The position numbers and the translations under genes are program-made. Of a DNA stretch of 64,000 nucleotides, positions 44,901-51,897 are shown piece by piece. How positions within the stretch are numbered: the first letter of the stretch is position 1; each line of letters opens with the position of its first letter. The notes under the pieces were generated by a model. It was not told the DNA's origin and did not search any database. It saw only the letters and a list, made by a program, of their open reading frames with translations. This DNA comes from Treponema primitia ZAS-2 (GTDB lineage Bacteria; Spirochaetota; Spirochaetia; Treponematales; Breznakiellaceae). Location: assembly GCF_000214375.1 (NCBI RefSeq), contig NC_015578.1, positions 1,426,001-1,490,000 of the forward strand. The letters are read 5' to 3'.

Positions 44901-45065
44901 GCTTGCTCCGGGGTATATGGTTTGAATTGTTACCATGGCGCCCGACATATCGGGGAAGAGGCTCACGGGCAGGGAAACATAGGCCAGGATACCGAAGATT
45001 ACAAAAGCCAGAAGAACCATAATGGTAAGGACCGGCCGCTTGATGGAAAGATCGACTGCATTCAT
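41955..45065 (-). CDS. RND-family efflux transporter (HAE-1 type)
   Basis: The 1036-aa inner-membrane pump has the AcrB design: the first helix (LTIMVLLAFVIFGILAYVSLPVSLFPD), two large periplasmic loops, and twelve helices in two bundles. GLSCATGTLVANSVVVLENIFRYKE in helix 4 and the matching GVVVNNAILILDYYNKLKREGK in helix 10 are conserved, although the usual double aspartate of helix 4 (GxxVDD) appears as VANSVVV. This favours a Gram-negative/spirochaete HAE group with altered proton relay. It overlaps the adaptor gene by 4 bp. Substrate unknown. Confidence 0.93.
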   Translation of the reverse strand: MNAVDLSIKRPVLTIMVLLAFVIFGILAYVSLPVSLFPDMSGAMVTIQTIYPGASPQVVETQLTKKIEDQVFAIGDLDSITSYSMDSASVITASFKFGKDENAALQEVKDKVEVIIADLPPDAKRPAISKIDIASAIPVMQIVLEGDMDSTELYTLASTTIGDQLSQVSGVGSINLSGGDKREITVELNRATVFERAVPIEQIAGLLAAANLELPGGSIETADQDIPVRFKGEFTSLEEISNLDVPTTEGVFKLRQLGDVRDTHTVVRERTILLDKGAGTRNEGAILLSVVKNPTANSLDVIDGVIKRIPRIEAESGGHIRLKVIQEDATFIRNAVNDTLGNVVLGIIFTALVLFFFLHDARSTLIVALAMPFSVIATFFIMKPLGIGINVLSLMGLSCATGTLVANSVVVLENIFRYKEQGLSRHESASRGTREVMLAVFASTLTNVAVFVPLGNMGGGMGKILSDFAFTIVISTVFSIIVSFTLTPLMASRILPATVKQDGPLGRKLESLFKKWEDLYGRSISFLLKRKRRSALVVAVVLVVFILSIAAFPLLNIELMAKSDGGKIQVDVELPQGSDLDATAAVLAEIEERLAAYTEVETVLTALGSMGSMTQDVSVARVDIALVPKKERTRSNSDIAAAMTATLKDIPGAAIRVLPPSEIVISQGAPIDLYLQGTDNEVLQDLGNRLKNRIEKVPGAMNVMMNSKAGKTELLFEPNRKRLSEDGLTVQAVAVSLRAAVDGLVTTTYKENGQEYDIRVKLADSALTDIEDLRNIPIVSRAGVNPLSWYADIRFDNGYNMIMRVNRFRTVEITSELLPGYSQSSSLSAVMKAAGEIKLPEGYTLKQTGMSEAMGDSIVDMLLVFVIAVLLVYMLLAAVLESIIQPLFILATVPLSLIGVIVGCLITNTVLNVVSMLGIIMLVGVVVNNAILILDYYNKLKREGKGVQEALIKACPTKLKPILMSNIAIVLGMLPMALGIGESMAEIRQPMGVVIIGGIISATFLTLWLIPSLEYVRTSRSKLNVQANKEGINAAN

Positions 45066-46174
45066 CGGGTTACCGCCTGGGCTGTTTCTACAATGTTAAG
45101 TTTTATGTTATCAGAAAGACTTTGTATGCCGTCATATATCAGGAGATCACCGCTTTCCAGGCCGCCTGTGATTTCAAAATCCAGGCCCCGTTCATGCCCC
45201 ACCTGCACATCGACCCGTTGCGCCTTGTTATCCCGAGCGACATACGCTGCGTATCCCGAATCGGTCTTTAGCAATTCTTTGCGGGAAACCACCAGGGCCT
45301 TTTCGTTCCGGTAGGTTTCTACCACAATATCAATGCTCATGCCGCTGATAAAGGGCCGCGCCTGATTCAACGCCATAAGGTCGGTAATGTCAAAAAAAGC
45401 GCTTACCGGAAAGGCGCGTTTCCTGCTGTCCATCAAAAGGGCAACCTGGCTTACCCGTCCGTCAAAGGTCACCTGCTGGGAATTGAGCTTCCAGTTGAAA
45501 TTGGAAATGTCGACGCTTTCCAGCCCGTCAATATAAACCCTGGCCCCGTTCTTTATGAGGTTTATTTCGTTGACCCCTACATAAAAACGGGTAACCAAAC
45601 CATTCTGATTGGACACGGTAAAAAGGGGCGTCCCGGGATTCACATTTTCTGTTGCCCGGACATTCAGATGGATAAGGGTTCCCGCTATGGGTGCTTTAAC
45701 ATAGATCATGTCCCGCGCCGCATCCAGGCTGGCCCTAGCCAGTTCATACTGCATTCGGGAATTATCAAAATCCTGGCGGGAAATATCTGAGGTGGCGTAG
45801 AGAACTTCGCTCCGCTTATAGGCGGCTTCGGCATTTTCATAACTGAGCCGGGCTTGCTGCAGTGTCCGGTTGTTTTCAGAAAAAGACAGAATCACCTGAT
45901 CCTGCTTGACCTGATCCCCGACTTTTACGGCTATATTCCTGACCACATCACTGAGGGAAGCGTAGGCGGTGGATTCCGACTGGGCGTCCAGGACCGTGGG
46001 ATATTTCAGATAAACCGAAAAATCTTCCGGTTCAAGCCGCCGCACCCTGACCGGGAACCCGTTTTCGCTATAAAGCTGTTCCATGCTTTTAGCTTCCGCT
46101 AGATTGTCCTTACCGGCGGAGCAAGCCGCCAGTAAGACCGCCAGGGCAGGTATCAACAAAAAGGCATTACGCAT
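45062..46174 (-). CDS. RND efflux periplasmic adaptor lipoprotein
   Basis: From MRNAFLLIPALAVLLAACSAG the 370-aa protein is a lipoprotein (lipobox LAAC). A membrane-fusion-protein layout follows: lipoyl half (DVVRNIAVKVGDQVKQDQVILSF), an alpha-hairpin (LQQARLSYENAEAAYKRSEVLYATSDISRQDFDNSRMQ), the second lipoyl half (IYVKAPIAGTLIHLNV) and a beta-barrel (LVTRFYVGVNEINLIKNGARVYI). It bridges the RND pump and the TolC protein. AGGAG lies seven bases before this ATG. It is the first gene of the operon; the promoter should lie in the hairpin-rich gap. Confidence 0.92.
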   Translation of the reverse strand: MRNAFLLIPALAVLLAACSAGKDNLAEAKSMEQLYSENGFPVRVRRLEPEDFSVYLKYPTVLDAQSESTAYASLSDVVRNIAVKVGDQVKQDQVILSFSENNRTLQQARLSYENAEAAYKRSEVLYATSDISRQDFDNSRMQYELARASLDAARDMIYVKAPIAGTLIHLNVRATENVNPGTPLFTVSNQNGLVTRFYVGVNEINLIKNGARVYIDGLESVDISNFNWKLNSQQVTFDGRVSQVALLMDSRKRAFPVSAFFDITDLMALNQARPFISGMSIDIVVETYRNEKALVVSRKELLKTDSGYAAYVARDNKAQRVDVQVGHERGLDFEITGGLESGDLLIYDGIQSLSDNIKLNIVETAQAVTR

Positions 46175-46211
46175 ACAAAACTCCTGTTTCAAACGGCCAA
46201 ATGGCCATTTT

Positions 46212-46335
46212 CACTTAATAGAGTTGTTCGGAAACTTCAGTTTCTGAACAAGTTCCGCTAGAAATAGCAAAATGTGAAACATTTTGCGAGACTTATGAGG
46301 AAACCAACCGGGTTTCCTCATAAGTCCAATATCCT
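46212..46335. repeat. Intergenic element with three successive hairpins
   Basis: Hairpin 1 (46225-46250) has an 11-pair stem with one mismatch, GTTCGGAAAC/GTTTCTGAAC. Hairpin 2 (46267-46287) is GCAAAATGT-GAA-ACATTTTGC. Hairpin 3 (46290-46326) has a perfect 16-bp stem around AACCG. Both ends of the element recur in shortened form at 26648-26690, so it is an interspersed repeat. It lies upstream of the efflux operon and may contain or replace part of its promoter. Confidence 0.75.
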
Positions 46336-46420
46336 GTATGGATGTTGCGAGATGTTAAGGAATTGTTAGTAAAATATTAAATTTGGGGAAATTTCTGGAT
46401 ATTTACGATTTTTCCGTATA

Positions 46421-46481
46421 TGTAACACTTGACATTACATTAAGCCGATAGTATAGTCAAATTGTAACATATAATGTTACA
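46421..46481 (+). promoter_or_regulatory. Promoter flanked by two TGTAA palindromes
   Basis: TTGACA (46429-46434) and TATAGT (46452-46457) are 17 bases apart. One palindrome, TGTAA-N9-TTACA (46421-46439), covers the -35 box; another, TGTAACAT-ATA-ATGTTACA (46463-46481), starts six bases after the -10 box, over the expected start point. The shared TGTAAC half-sites suggest one repressor binding twice. The Rrf2 protein encoded downstream is the nearest candidate; the MarR protein at 47408 is another. Confidence 0.7.
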
Positions 46482-46510
46482 TTAAATCTTTCCCTTTTAA
46501 GGAGTTTCGT

Positions 46511-46912
46511 ATGTTTGATTTTGAATCGGTATTGAAGAAGAACCCCAACGGAGTGTTGGCGACACAGGACGGCGCGAAAATCAGGACACGGGTTTTCCAA
46601 TACCTGTTTGCGGATGGGAAAAAAGTCTATTTCTCCACCAACAGTGAAAAGCCGGTCTATGCCCAGCTCAAAGCGCACCCACAGGTATCGTTTTGCACCT
46701 ATCCGGCGGACTTTAACCCGGTAGTGTCCGTCAACGGCAGGGCGGTTTTTATCGAAGATTTGGGGCTCAAAACTCGTGCTCTTGACGAAAACCCCATGAT
46801 AAAGGGGCGTTTTAAAACACCGGATAACCCCACCTTCAAAATTTTCTATATTGAAGCCGAAGAAGTGGAAACCTTCAGCTTTACCGATGGTTCGAAAAGT
46901 TATACACTCTAA
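46511..46912 (+). CDS. Pyridoxamine 5'-phosphate oxidase-family flavin protein
   Basis: The 133-aa protein folds as a split beta-barrel FMN protein: NPNGVLATQDGAKIRTRVFQYLFADGKKVYFSTNSEKPVYAQLKAHPQVSFC (quoted in parts) contains the conserved strand pattern and the KPVYAQL region that contacts the flavin phosphate. It is shorter than true PdxH and belongs to the general-stress or flavin-reductase-like group; the substrate is unknown. AAGGAG precedes the ATG and a strong regulated promoter lies at 46429-46457. The Rrf2 gene is 53 bp downstream, suggesting redox control. Confidence 0.85.
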   Translation: MFDFESVLKKNPNGVLATQDGAKIRTRVFQYLFADGKKVYFSTNSEKPVYAQLKAHPQVSFCTYPADFNPVVSVNGRAVFIEDLGLKTRALDENPMIKGRFKTPDNPTFKIFYIEAEEVETFSFTDGSKSYTL

Positions 46913-46965
46913 GCATTAACCTATGTCCCGTTTAAATGCGGGGCATAGGCAAAAGGAAACGGTTA

Positions 46966-47400
46966 ATGCAAATAGGGACGAAATTTTCTATTGCGATACA
47001 TATCTTATTGTGTGTTGAAGTATTTAAGGGTGAATATAAAGTTACCAGTGATTTTATAGCGGCAAGTGCCAAAACCAATGCGGTAATAATCCGTAAATTT
47101 ATGGGACTTCTAAATAAAGCCGGTTTAATTGAAATAGCCCGTGGGAAAGGCGGCGGGATTACATTAATGAAACCGCCTGAACAAATTACATTATATGATA
47201 TTTATTGTGCTATTGAACCGGTAGAAAATGACAGTCTTTTTAAAATACATAAAAATTCAACGCCCCAATGCCCTGTCGGTGGAAATATTATAACCTTGCT
47301 TGATCCTTATTTTCAAAAAGCCCAAAATGCCATGGAAAGTAATTTAACCCAATGTACGTTACAAAATTTATTAGATGATTTAACTACATTACGTTCTTAA
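46966..47400 (+). CDS. Rrf2-family transcription regulator
   Basis: From MQIGTKFSIAIHILLCVEVF the protein is 144 aa. The winged helix carries VTSDFIAASAKTNAVIIRKFMGLLNKAGLIEIARGKGGGITL, the typical Rrf2 wing with a GKGGG turn (quoted in parts). The region that holds a three-cysteine cluster in IscR/NsrR has only isolated cysteines (IYCAIE, PQCPVGG, TQCTL), so cluster binding is unsure. AAAGGAAA lies nine bases before this ATG, while the longer frame from 46936 has none. It probably regulates its own operon through the TGTAAC palindromes. Confidence 0.88.
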   Translation: MQIGTKFSIAIHILLCVEVFKGEYKVTSDFIAASAKTNAVIIRKFMGLLNKAGLIEIARGKGGGITLMKPPEQITLYDIYCAIEPVENDSLFKIHKNSTPQCPVGGNIITLLDPYFQKAQNAMESNLTQCTLQNLLDDLTTLRS

Positions 47401-47407
47401 TTGTTTT

Positions 47408-47860
47408 TTACTGATCAGAAATGCCGGGTTCTCCCGTGATTGATAAGAAACGGTTGATCAGCGTTATCAGGCTGCGGGTTTCGTTTTTGCCAAAGCGGCT
47501 GATAATTCCCGCAAGTCGTTTTTCGGTTTCCTTTTCCGTCTTTTCGATAAAGTTGGTTCCTTTTTCGGTGAGGGAAAGCACGATGCATCTCCGGTTTTCT
47601 TTGTTGGTTTCACGGGTTAAAAAACCTTTTTTCTCGAGGGAAGCAAGCATTTGCGAAACTGCGGGTTTTGTAACCGATAGTTCGTTTCTGATTTTTTCAC
47701 CGCTCAAATCCCCGCTGTGTTCCTTAATATAATAGAGCAGGGTAAATGACGCCAGGTTCATCTCATCTTCTTTAGCAAGGGTTGCCGGGTGGAAGGTATG
47801 GGTAAATTTTTTTAACATGAAAAGGGATCGCAGTAATTCATTGTGCAGTTCATTTTTCAT
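47408..47860 (-). CDS. MarR-family transcription regulator
   Basis: The 150-aa protein has the MarR winged helix: HSGDLSGEKIRNELSVTKPAVSQMLASLEKKGFLTRETNKENRRCIVLSLTEKG (quoted as residues 45-105), with long dimerisation helices at each end. MarR proteins repress efflux genes until a ligand binds. Its start overlaps the end of the MATE gene by 11 bp on the same strand, so it is the second gene of a MATE-marR operon and likely controls it. Confidence 0.92.
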   Translation of the reverse strand: MKNELHNELLRSLFMLKKFTHTFHPATLAKEDEMNLASFTLLYYIKEHSGDLSGEKIRNELSVTKPAVSQMLASLEKKGFLTRETNKENRRCIVLSLTEKGTNFIEKTEKETEKRLAGIISRFGKNETRSLITLINRFLSITGEPGISDQ

Positions 47861-49205
47861 GGTGTTTTAACTCCTTTAAAAGGCCGGACACCAAAATAAG
47901 CGCGACCACGGTAGTAGCTATATCCGCAAGGGGCTGTGAATACACAAAGCCTTCGAATCCCGAAAAATGATTAAGTACATACACCAGGGGAATATAAAAC
48001 AAACACTGTCTCCCCAGGGATACAATCGTCCCCAGTACCGGCTTGCCAAGGGCCTGAAAGGTTATCATAATCGTCATTTGAATCCCCATAACAGGGAGTC
48101 CGAATAAAAAGGCGTGTAAAAAGGTTGCCCCCGCCGCAATCGTTTGGGCGTCATTGATAAAAAGCGCAATGATGCTGCGGCCTGCCAGGGCAAAGACACC
48201 GACAAAAAATAACGCCAAAGCGGTGGTATATACAAGGGTTATTTTCATGCCCTTTTTAAGGCGCCCATAATTTTTAGCCCCGTAATTGAATCCGGCGAAG
48301 GGCTGGTATCCCATGGCCAGGGCCATTATCAACATGAAGCTTAAACTTTCAACCCGGATGGTAACCCCCATACCGGCAATTACCATGTCCCCGTAGCTTG
48401 CGGCCATAAGGTTCCGCACCGCCATTGCCAAGCTCATCACAATATTTGAAAGCGCTGCGGGCAGCCCGATTTTAAGAATTTCTCTGTATATTTTCCCGGA
48501 AGGCTTAAAATCCCTGGGGTGTATCGAAAGCATAGTATGGGGGGATATAAAACACCACAGGAGATACCCAAGCGAAGCGGCCTGTCCTATCACGGTGGCC
48601 CATGCCGCGCCTGCGGTTCCCATGTTTAAAACCGAAATAAACACCGGGTCAAGAATGATGTTAATGATGATGCCGATGAGTGTACCAACCATTGCCTTAT
48701 CGGTAGCACCTTCGCTCCGGATTTGTCCCGCCAGCGAAATATTGAGCAGCGCAATTACAATAAACGAAGAAATAATCGAAAAATAACTATCCGCGTGTAC
48801 AAATGTTGCGTCACTCGTTCCGATGACATGTAAAATCGGCTTACGGAACAGAAGCAGCGCAATCGTAATAACAAAGCCTGCCATGATAGTTGTGTAAAAA
48901 GATACCGCGTTAGTACGTTTTGCGGTTTCTGCTTCCCGTGCGCCGAGCATACGGGAAATATAACTTGAGGCCCCCACGCCGAATATGTTCCCGATACCCT
49001 GGGACACCATAAAAAGGGGCATTGCCAGAGAAATCCCAGCCACCATGTTCGGGTCTCCGGTTTGCCCGATAAAAAATGTATCGGTCATATTGTAGACCAA
49101 CTGGGCGATCATGCTGAACATCATCGGGAGCGCAAGCCGGATAATGGCGGTCCAAACCGGCGTTGATTCCATTAGATGTAAGTTCTTATTGCCCATTTGC
49201 GCCAT
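47850..49205 (-). CDS. MATE-family exporter
   Basis: The 451-aa protein has twelve predicted helices. The first begins VWTAIIRLALPMMFSMIAQLVYNMTDTFFIGQ and the second bundle contains ALAMGYQPFAGFNYGAKNYGRLKKG, both characteristic (quoted in parts). It should export a cationic compound by Na+ or H+ antiport. AGGTAAAC precedes the ATG. marR overlaps its 3' end. It is only distantly similar to the MATE protein at 9667-11142. Confidence 0.93.
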   Translation of the reverse strand: MAQMGNKNLHLMESTPVWTAIIRLALPMMFSMIAQLVYNMTDTFFIGQTGDPNMVAGISLAMPLFMVSQGIGNIFGVGASSYISRMLGAREAETAKRTNAVSFYTTIMAGFVITIALLLFRKPILHVIGTSDATFVHADSYFSIISSFIVIALLNISLAGQIRSEGATDKAMVGTLIGIIINIILDPVFISVLNMGTAGAAWATVIGQAASLGYLLWCFISPHTMLSIHPRDFKPSGKIYREILKIGLPAALSNIVMSLAMAVRNLMAASYGDMVIAGMGVTIRVESLSFMLIMALAMGYQPFAGFNYGAKNYGRLKKGMKITLVYTTALALFFVGVFALAGRSIIALFINDAQTIAAGATFLHAFLFGLPVMGIQMTIMITFQALGKPVLGTIVSLGRQCLFYIPLVYVLNHFSGFEGFVYSQPLADIATTVVALILVSGLLKELKHHEK

Positions 49206-49296
49206 TGTTTACCTCGTAATTATTAAACTATTAAAAGTTAAGATATTTACTTAAAGATAACATAAACTATTCATCATGACAAGAGGAAAATTTCAA

Positions 49297-50388
49297 TTAC
49301 GTTTTTTCCCCGATTTTCAGACGGACCGTAAAGCTTGTACCTTCCCCGGCCCTGCTTTTAACCGTTATTTCGGCGCCGGTCATATCAATCACCTTTTTCA
49401 CCAGCGCAAGCCCCAGGCCGTTGCCTTCCTGTGAATGAGAACTATCCCCTTGGTAGAATTTATCGAAAATGTGTTCTTGCGTTTCCTCATCCATGCCGCA
49501 GCCGGAGTCTGTAATTTGTATTCGAGCAAAGCCATCCGCCGCTTTCTTTAAGCTCAAGGAGATGACTCCCTTGGGGGCGGTGAATTTGATCGCGTTGGCA
49601 ATAAGGTTGTTCCAGACAATTTCCAGCATAGTTTCGTCATAAGAAACGGTTATCTCGTCCAGAGCCGCCTCGAAATTGATGCTTTTTTGTTCCCAAATAT
49701 CCTCAAAAGCAAGGGCACAACGACGAAGCTGTTCGCCCAGTTCATAGCAAGAGGTGGTGGGGAGAATTTTCTGGTTTTCCAGTTTATTTAACTTGAGAAT
49801 ATTGGAAACCAGGGCGGAGAGTTTCTGGGAGGAGTTGACGATAGTTTTGATGTATTCATGCCGTTCTTCCGGTTCCAGGTTTTCGTTCTGTAATGCCGCA
49901 GCGTAGCTCTGGATAACCGAAAGGGGGGACTTGATTTCGTGGGATACATTGGCGATAAAATCATTTTTCATGATTTCGATGCTTTCAAGTTCCTCAGCCA
50001 TGGTATTGAAGTCATCAAACAAAACTGCCATATAGTCTTTTTTTCCGTCTTTACTGATCGGAGTAACCCGAATCGCAAAATTCCCAGCAGCTATCTTTTT
50101 CGCCGCCTCTCTTAAACGCCGTATTGGACGCCCCTGGGACCAATAGCGGATAAAAGTAGTTAACCCCGTCAGTACCGCCGCACTGAAAACAAGCCAACCG
50201 GTCAGCGCGATGATAAAAAACTCAACCGTATCCCGACCGTCAAGTATGATTTGTTGATAAACATACATGTGGAGTCCGTTAACCACTACCAACGCAAGAA
50301 ATATCCGGAGACTGTCTTTGAATGCCGTGTTGGCATTGACCCGTTTATCGGCATTTTTTTTCCAAAAAAAGATGGTCTCCCACTTCAC
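49297..50388 (-). CDS. Sensor histidine kinase
   Basis: The 363-aa inner-membrane kinase has helices at about 27-47 and 56-80 with almost no periplasmic loop, a HAMP segment (RPIRRLREAAKKIAAGNFAIRV), the phosphorylated H150 in NVSHEIKSPLS, an N box VWNNLIANAIKF, and G boxes DSGCGMDEE and GNGLGLALVKK. The short loop suggests that it senses through the membrane or a partner, as antimicrobial-peptide sensors do. It overlaps the response-regulator gene by 4 bp. The nearby MATE-marR and efflux genes are possible targets. Confidence 0.94.
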   Translation of the reverse strand: MKWETIFFWKKNADKRVNANTAFKDSLRIFLALVVVNGLHMYVYQQIILDGRDTVEFFIIALTGWLVFSAAVLTGLTTFIRYWSQGRPIRRLREAAKKIAAGNFAIRVTPISKDGKKDYMAVLFDDFNTMAEELESIEIMKNDFIANVSHEIKSPLSVIQSYAAALQNENLEPEERHEYIKTIVNSSQKLSALVSNILKLNKLENQKILPTTSCYELGEQLRRCALAFEDIWEQKSINFEAALDEITVSYDETMLEIVWNNLIANAIKFTAPKGVISLSLKKAADGFARIQITDSGCGMDEETQEHIFDKFYQGDSSHSQEGNGLGLALVKKVIDMTGAEITVKSRAGEGTSFTVRLKIGEKT

Positions 50389-51056
50389 TTGAGTACCGCC
50401 TTATAACCCAACCCATGGACGGTTACAATTTCAAAATCCTTACAAGCGGCAAATTTTTCCCGCAGTTTAGTAATATACACATCTACCGTGCGCGGGGTGC
50501 TTTCATTTTCCGTACCCCAGAAATCGTTCATAAGCTGGTTCCGGGTAAAGGTTTTCCTTGGATACGACAGGAGTTTGAACAGGACATTGAATTCCCTGAT
50601 CGTAAGGGGTATTTCTTCCCCGGCCAGGGTCGCCGTCATCTCATCGGCATTGAGGACGAGGCTTCCGGCGCTCAGTTTTTTTTCATTGGCGATATTCGCC
50701 CGCCGCAGGAGCGCGCCCACACGCAGGGTTAATTCATTCATGTCCACGGGCTTGACCATATAATCGTCAATGCCGATACGAAAGCCCTGCTCCTTTGATG
50801 CAATGTCATCACGGGAGCTCATAAAGAACATGGGGATTGTTTTATCCTGTTCCCGCACCATGGCGGCGAACTTGAAGCCGTTGATTTCCGGCATCATGAT
50901 ATCCGAAATAATGAGGTCGATGACGGTATCTATCATGCGATCAAAGGCTTCCACCGCCCTAAGGCAGCCGATTGTCTTGTAGCCATGCTCGGTTAGATGG
51001 GCGCAGACAAGGCGGTTTAGTTTTTCATCGTCCTCAACAACCAGTATGTTGATCAT
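50385..51056 (-). CDS. OmpR-family response regulator
   Basis: From MINILVVEDDEKL the protein is 223 aa. The receiver domain has the acidic pair D9/D10, the phosphoacceptor D52 (LIISDIMMPEING) and a KPVDMNEL loop with the conserved lysine. A winged-helix output domain follows (IPLTIREFNVLFKLLSYPRKTFTRNQLMNDFWG and TVDVYITKLREKF). AGGAGG lies six bases before this ATG; the longer frame to 51086 is rejected. It is the first gene of the two-component operon. Confidence 0.94.
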   Translation of the reverse strand: MINILVVEDDEKLNRLVCAHLTEHGYKTIGCLRAVEAFDRMIDTVIDLIISDIMMPEINGFKFAAMVREQDKTIPMFFMSSRDDIASKEQGFRIGIDDYMVKPVDMNELTLRVGALLRRANIANEKKLSAGSLVLNADEMTATLAGEEIPLTIREFNVLFKLLSYPRKTFTRNQLMNDFWGTENESTPRTVDVYITKLREKFAACKDFEIVTVHGLGYKAVLK

Positions 51057-51188
51057 GGGATTCCTCCTTAAGGTGGATTTTATCATAAATTACAAAAAAG
51101 GTTGTTAAAAATTTGTTAAATGTTGCGTGACAAGGGGGATGCGTTACGGGGAAAGGCCTGATGGGATAGCACCATATTTTATATTGCT

Positions 51189-51221
51189 TAGGTTCACGTC
51201 CTATTGCCGCTAAAGAAAAAA
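51189..51221 (+). repeat. Degenerate copy of the CAU tRNA 3' end
   Basis: The stretch from TAGGTTCA to CCTATTGCCGCTAAAG and the A-run that follows matches the 3' end of the tRNA at 35916-35988 plus its native flank with three mismatches in the T loop. Unlike the copies at 36.1-38.1 kb it keeps the CTAAAGAAAAAA flank. It has no 5' half and is not a tRNA gene. It could be the far end of a large island. Confidence 0.75.
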
Positions 51222-51249
51222 TCCCCCATACTTTATGCAAGGATGTCCC

Positions 51250-51897
51250 ATGCGTTCCCTGGGTGAAAAAAAACAGGATTTCCTCAGAAAAAAGGCCAAT
51301 GAAATCTACGCCCCCTTGGATCATACCAATGAGTTGATAGACGATCTCTACGACGAGGTCAGCGGCCCGGGCTTGCAGGTTCCCGGGTTTATCACCACCA
51401 GGCTGGAAAACCGCTTTACCTACCGGAAGGATTATCAATTTTACAGCGTAAAAAATACCGCAGGCAACGGGCTGAACCTGGAATTCTATACCAGGATGAT
51501 ACGGGGGCTCCTGCCGGAAAAAAGGCTGGCCCTGAACTTTGATATCTTTAAAATCCAGTGGGGCTGGCATATTTACAAGACCGGGTTTATCCATTTGTTT
51601 CTGGATAGGCTGGAAACCATAGAACGGGAGTACCTGGAATACGCCGCAAAGGCGGAGAAGGAAGAGAGGATACTGCAAATTACCAGGAACAGTATTGTTA
51701 CCTGGATTGATGCGGTCCTGAAGGACGGGGGCTGGGCATATCGCACTGAAAAGGAAGATGATAGGATTACCCTGAAGGTGGAGCTGAAAAACCGCCGGAT
51801 CCTGGAACTGCCCGTGTACTATAGTTCCTTTCAAGAAACAATACCGGGCTTGATCAGGGCGATTCGGGATCACGAGGGGGAGGAACAATGGGAGTAA
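51250..51897 (+). CDS. Unknown protein of the MoxR/VWA operon
   Basis: From MRSLGEKKQDFLRKKANEIYAPLDHTNELIDDLYDEV the protein is 215 aa, soluble, alpha-rich at its ends, with a central LEFYTRMIRGLLPEKRLALNFDIFKIQWGWHIYKTGFIHLFLDRLE. No catalytic motif is visible. AAGGA at 51239-51243 sits six bases before this ATG. Its stop overlaps the MoxR start by 10 bp, tying it to the two downstream genes. I do not recognise the family; it may be an adaptor or substrate for the ATPase-VWA pair. Confidence 0.7.
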   Translation: MRSLGEKKQDFLRKKANEIYAPLDHTNELIDDLYDEVSGPGLQVPGFITTRLENRFTYRKDYQFYSVKNTAGNGLNLEFYTRMIRGLLPEKRLALNFDIFKIQWGWHIYKTGFIHLFLDRLETIEREYLEYAAKAEKEERILQITRNSIVTWIDAVLKDGGWAYRTEKEDDRITLKVELKNRRILELPVYYSSFQETIPGLIRAIRDHEGEEQWE

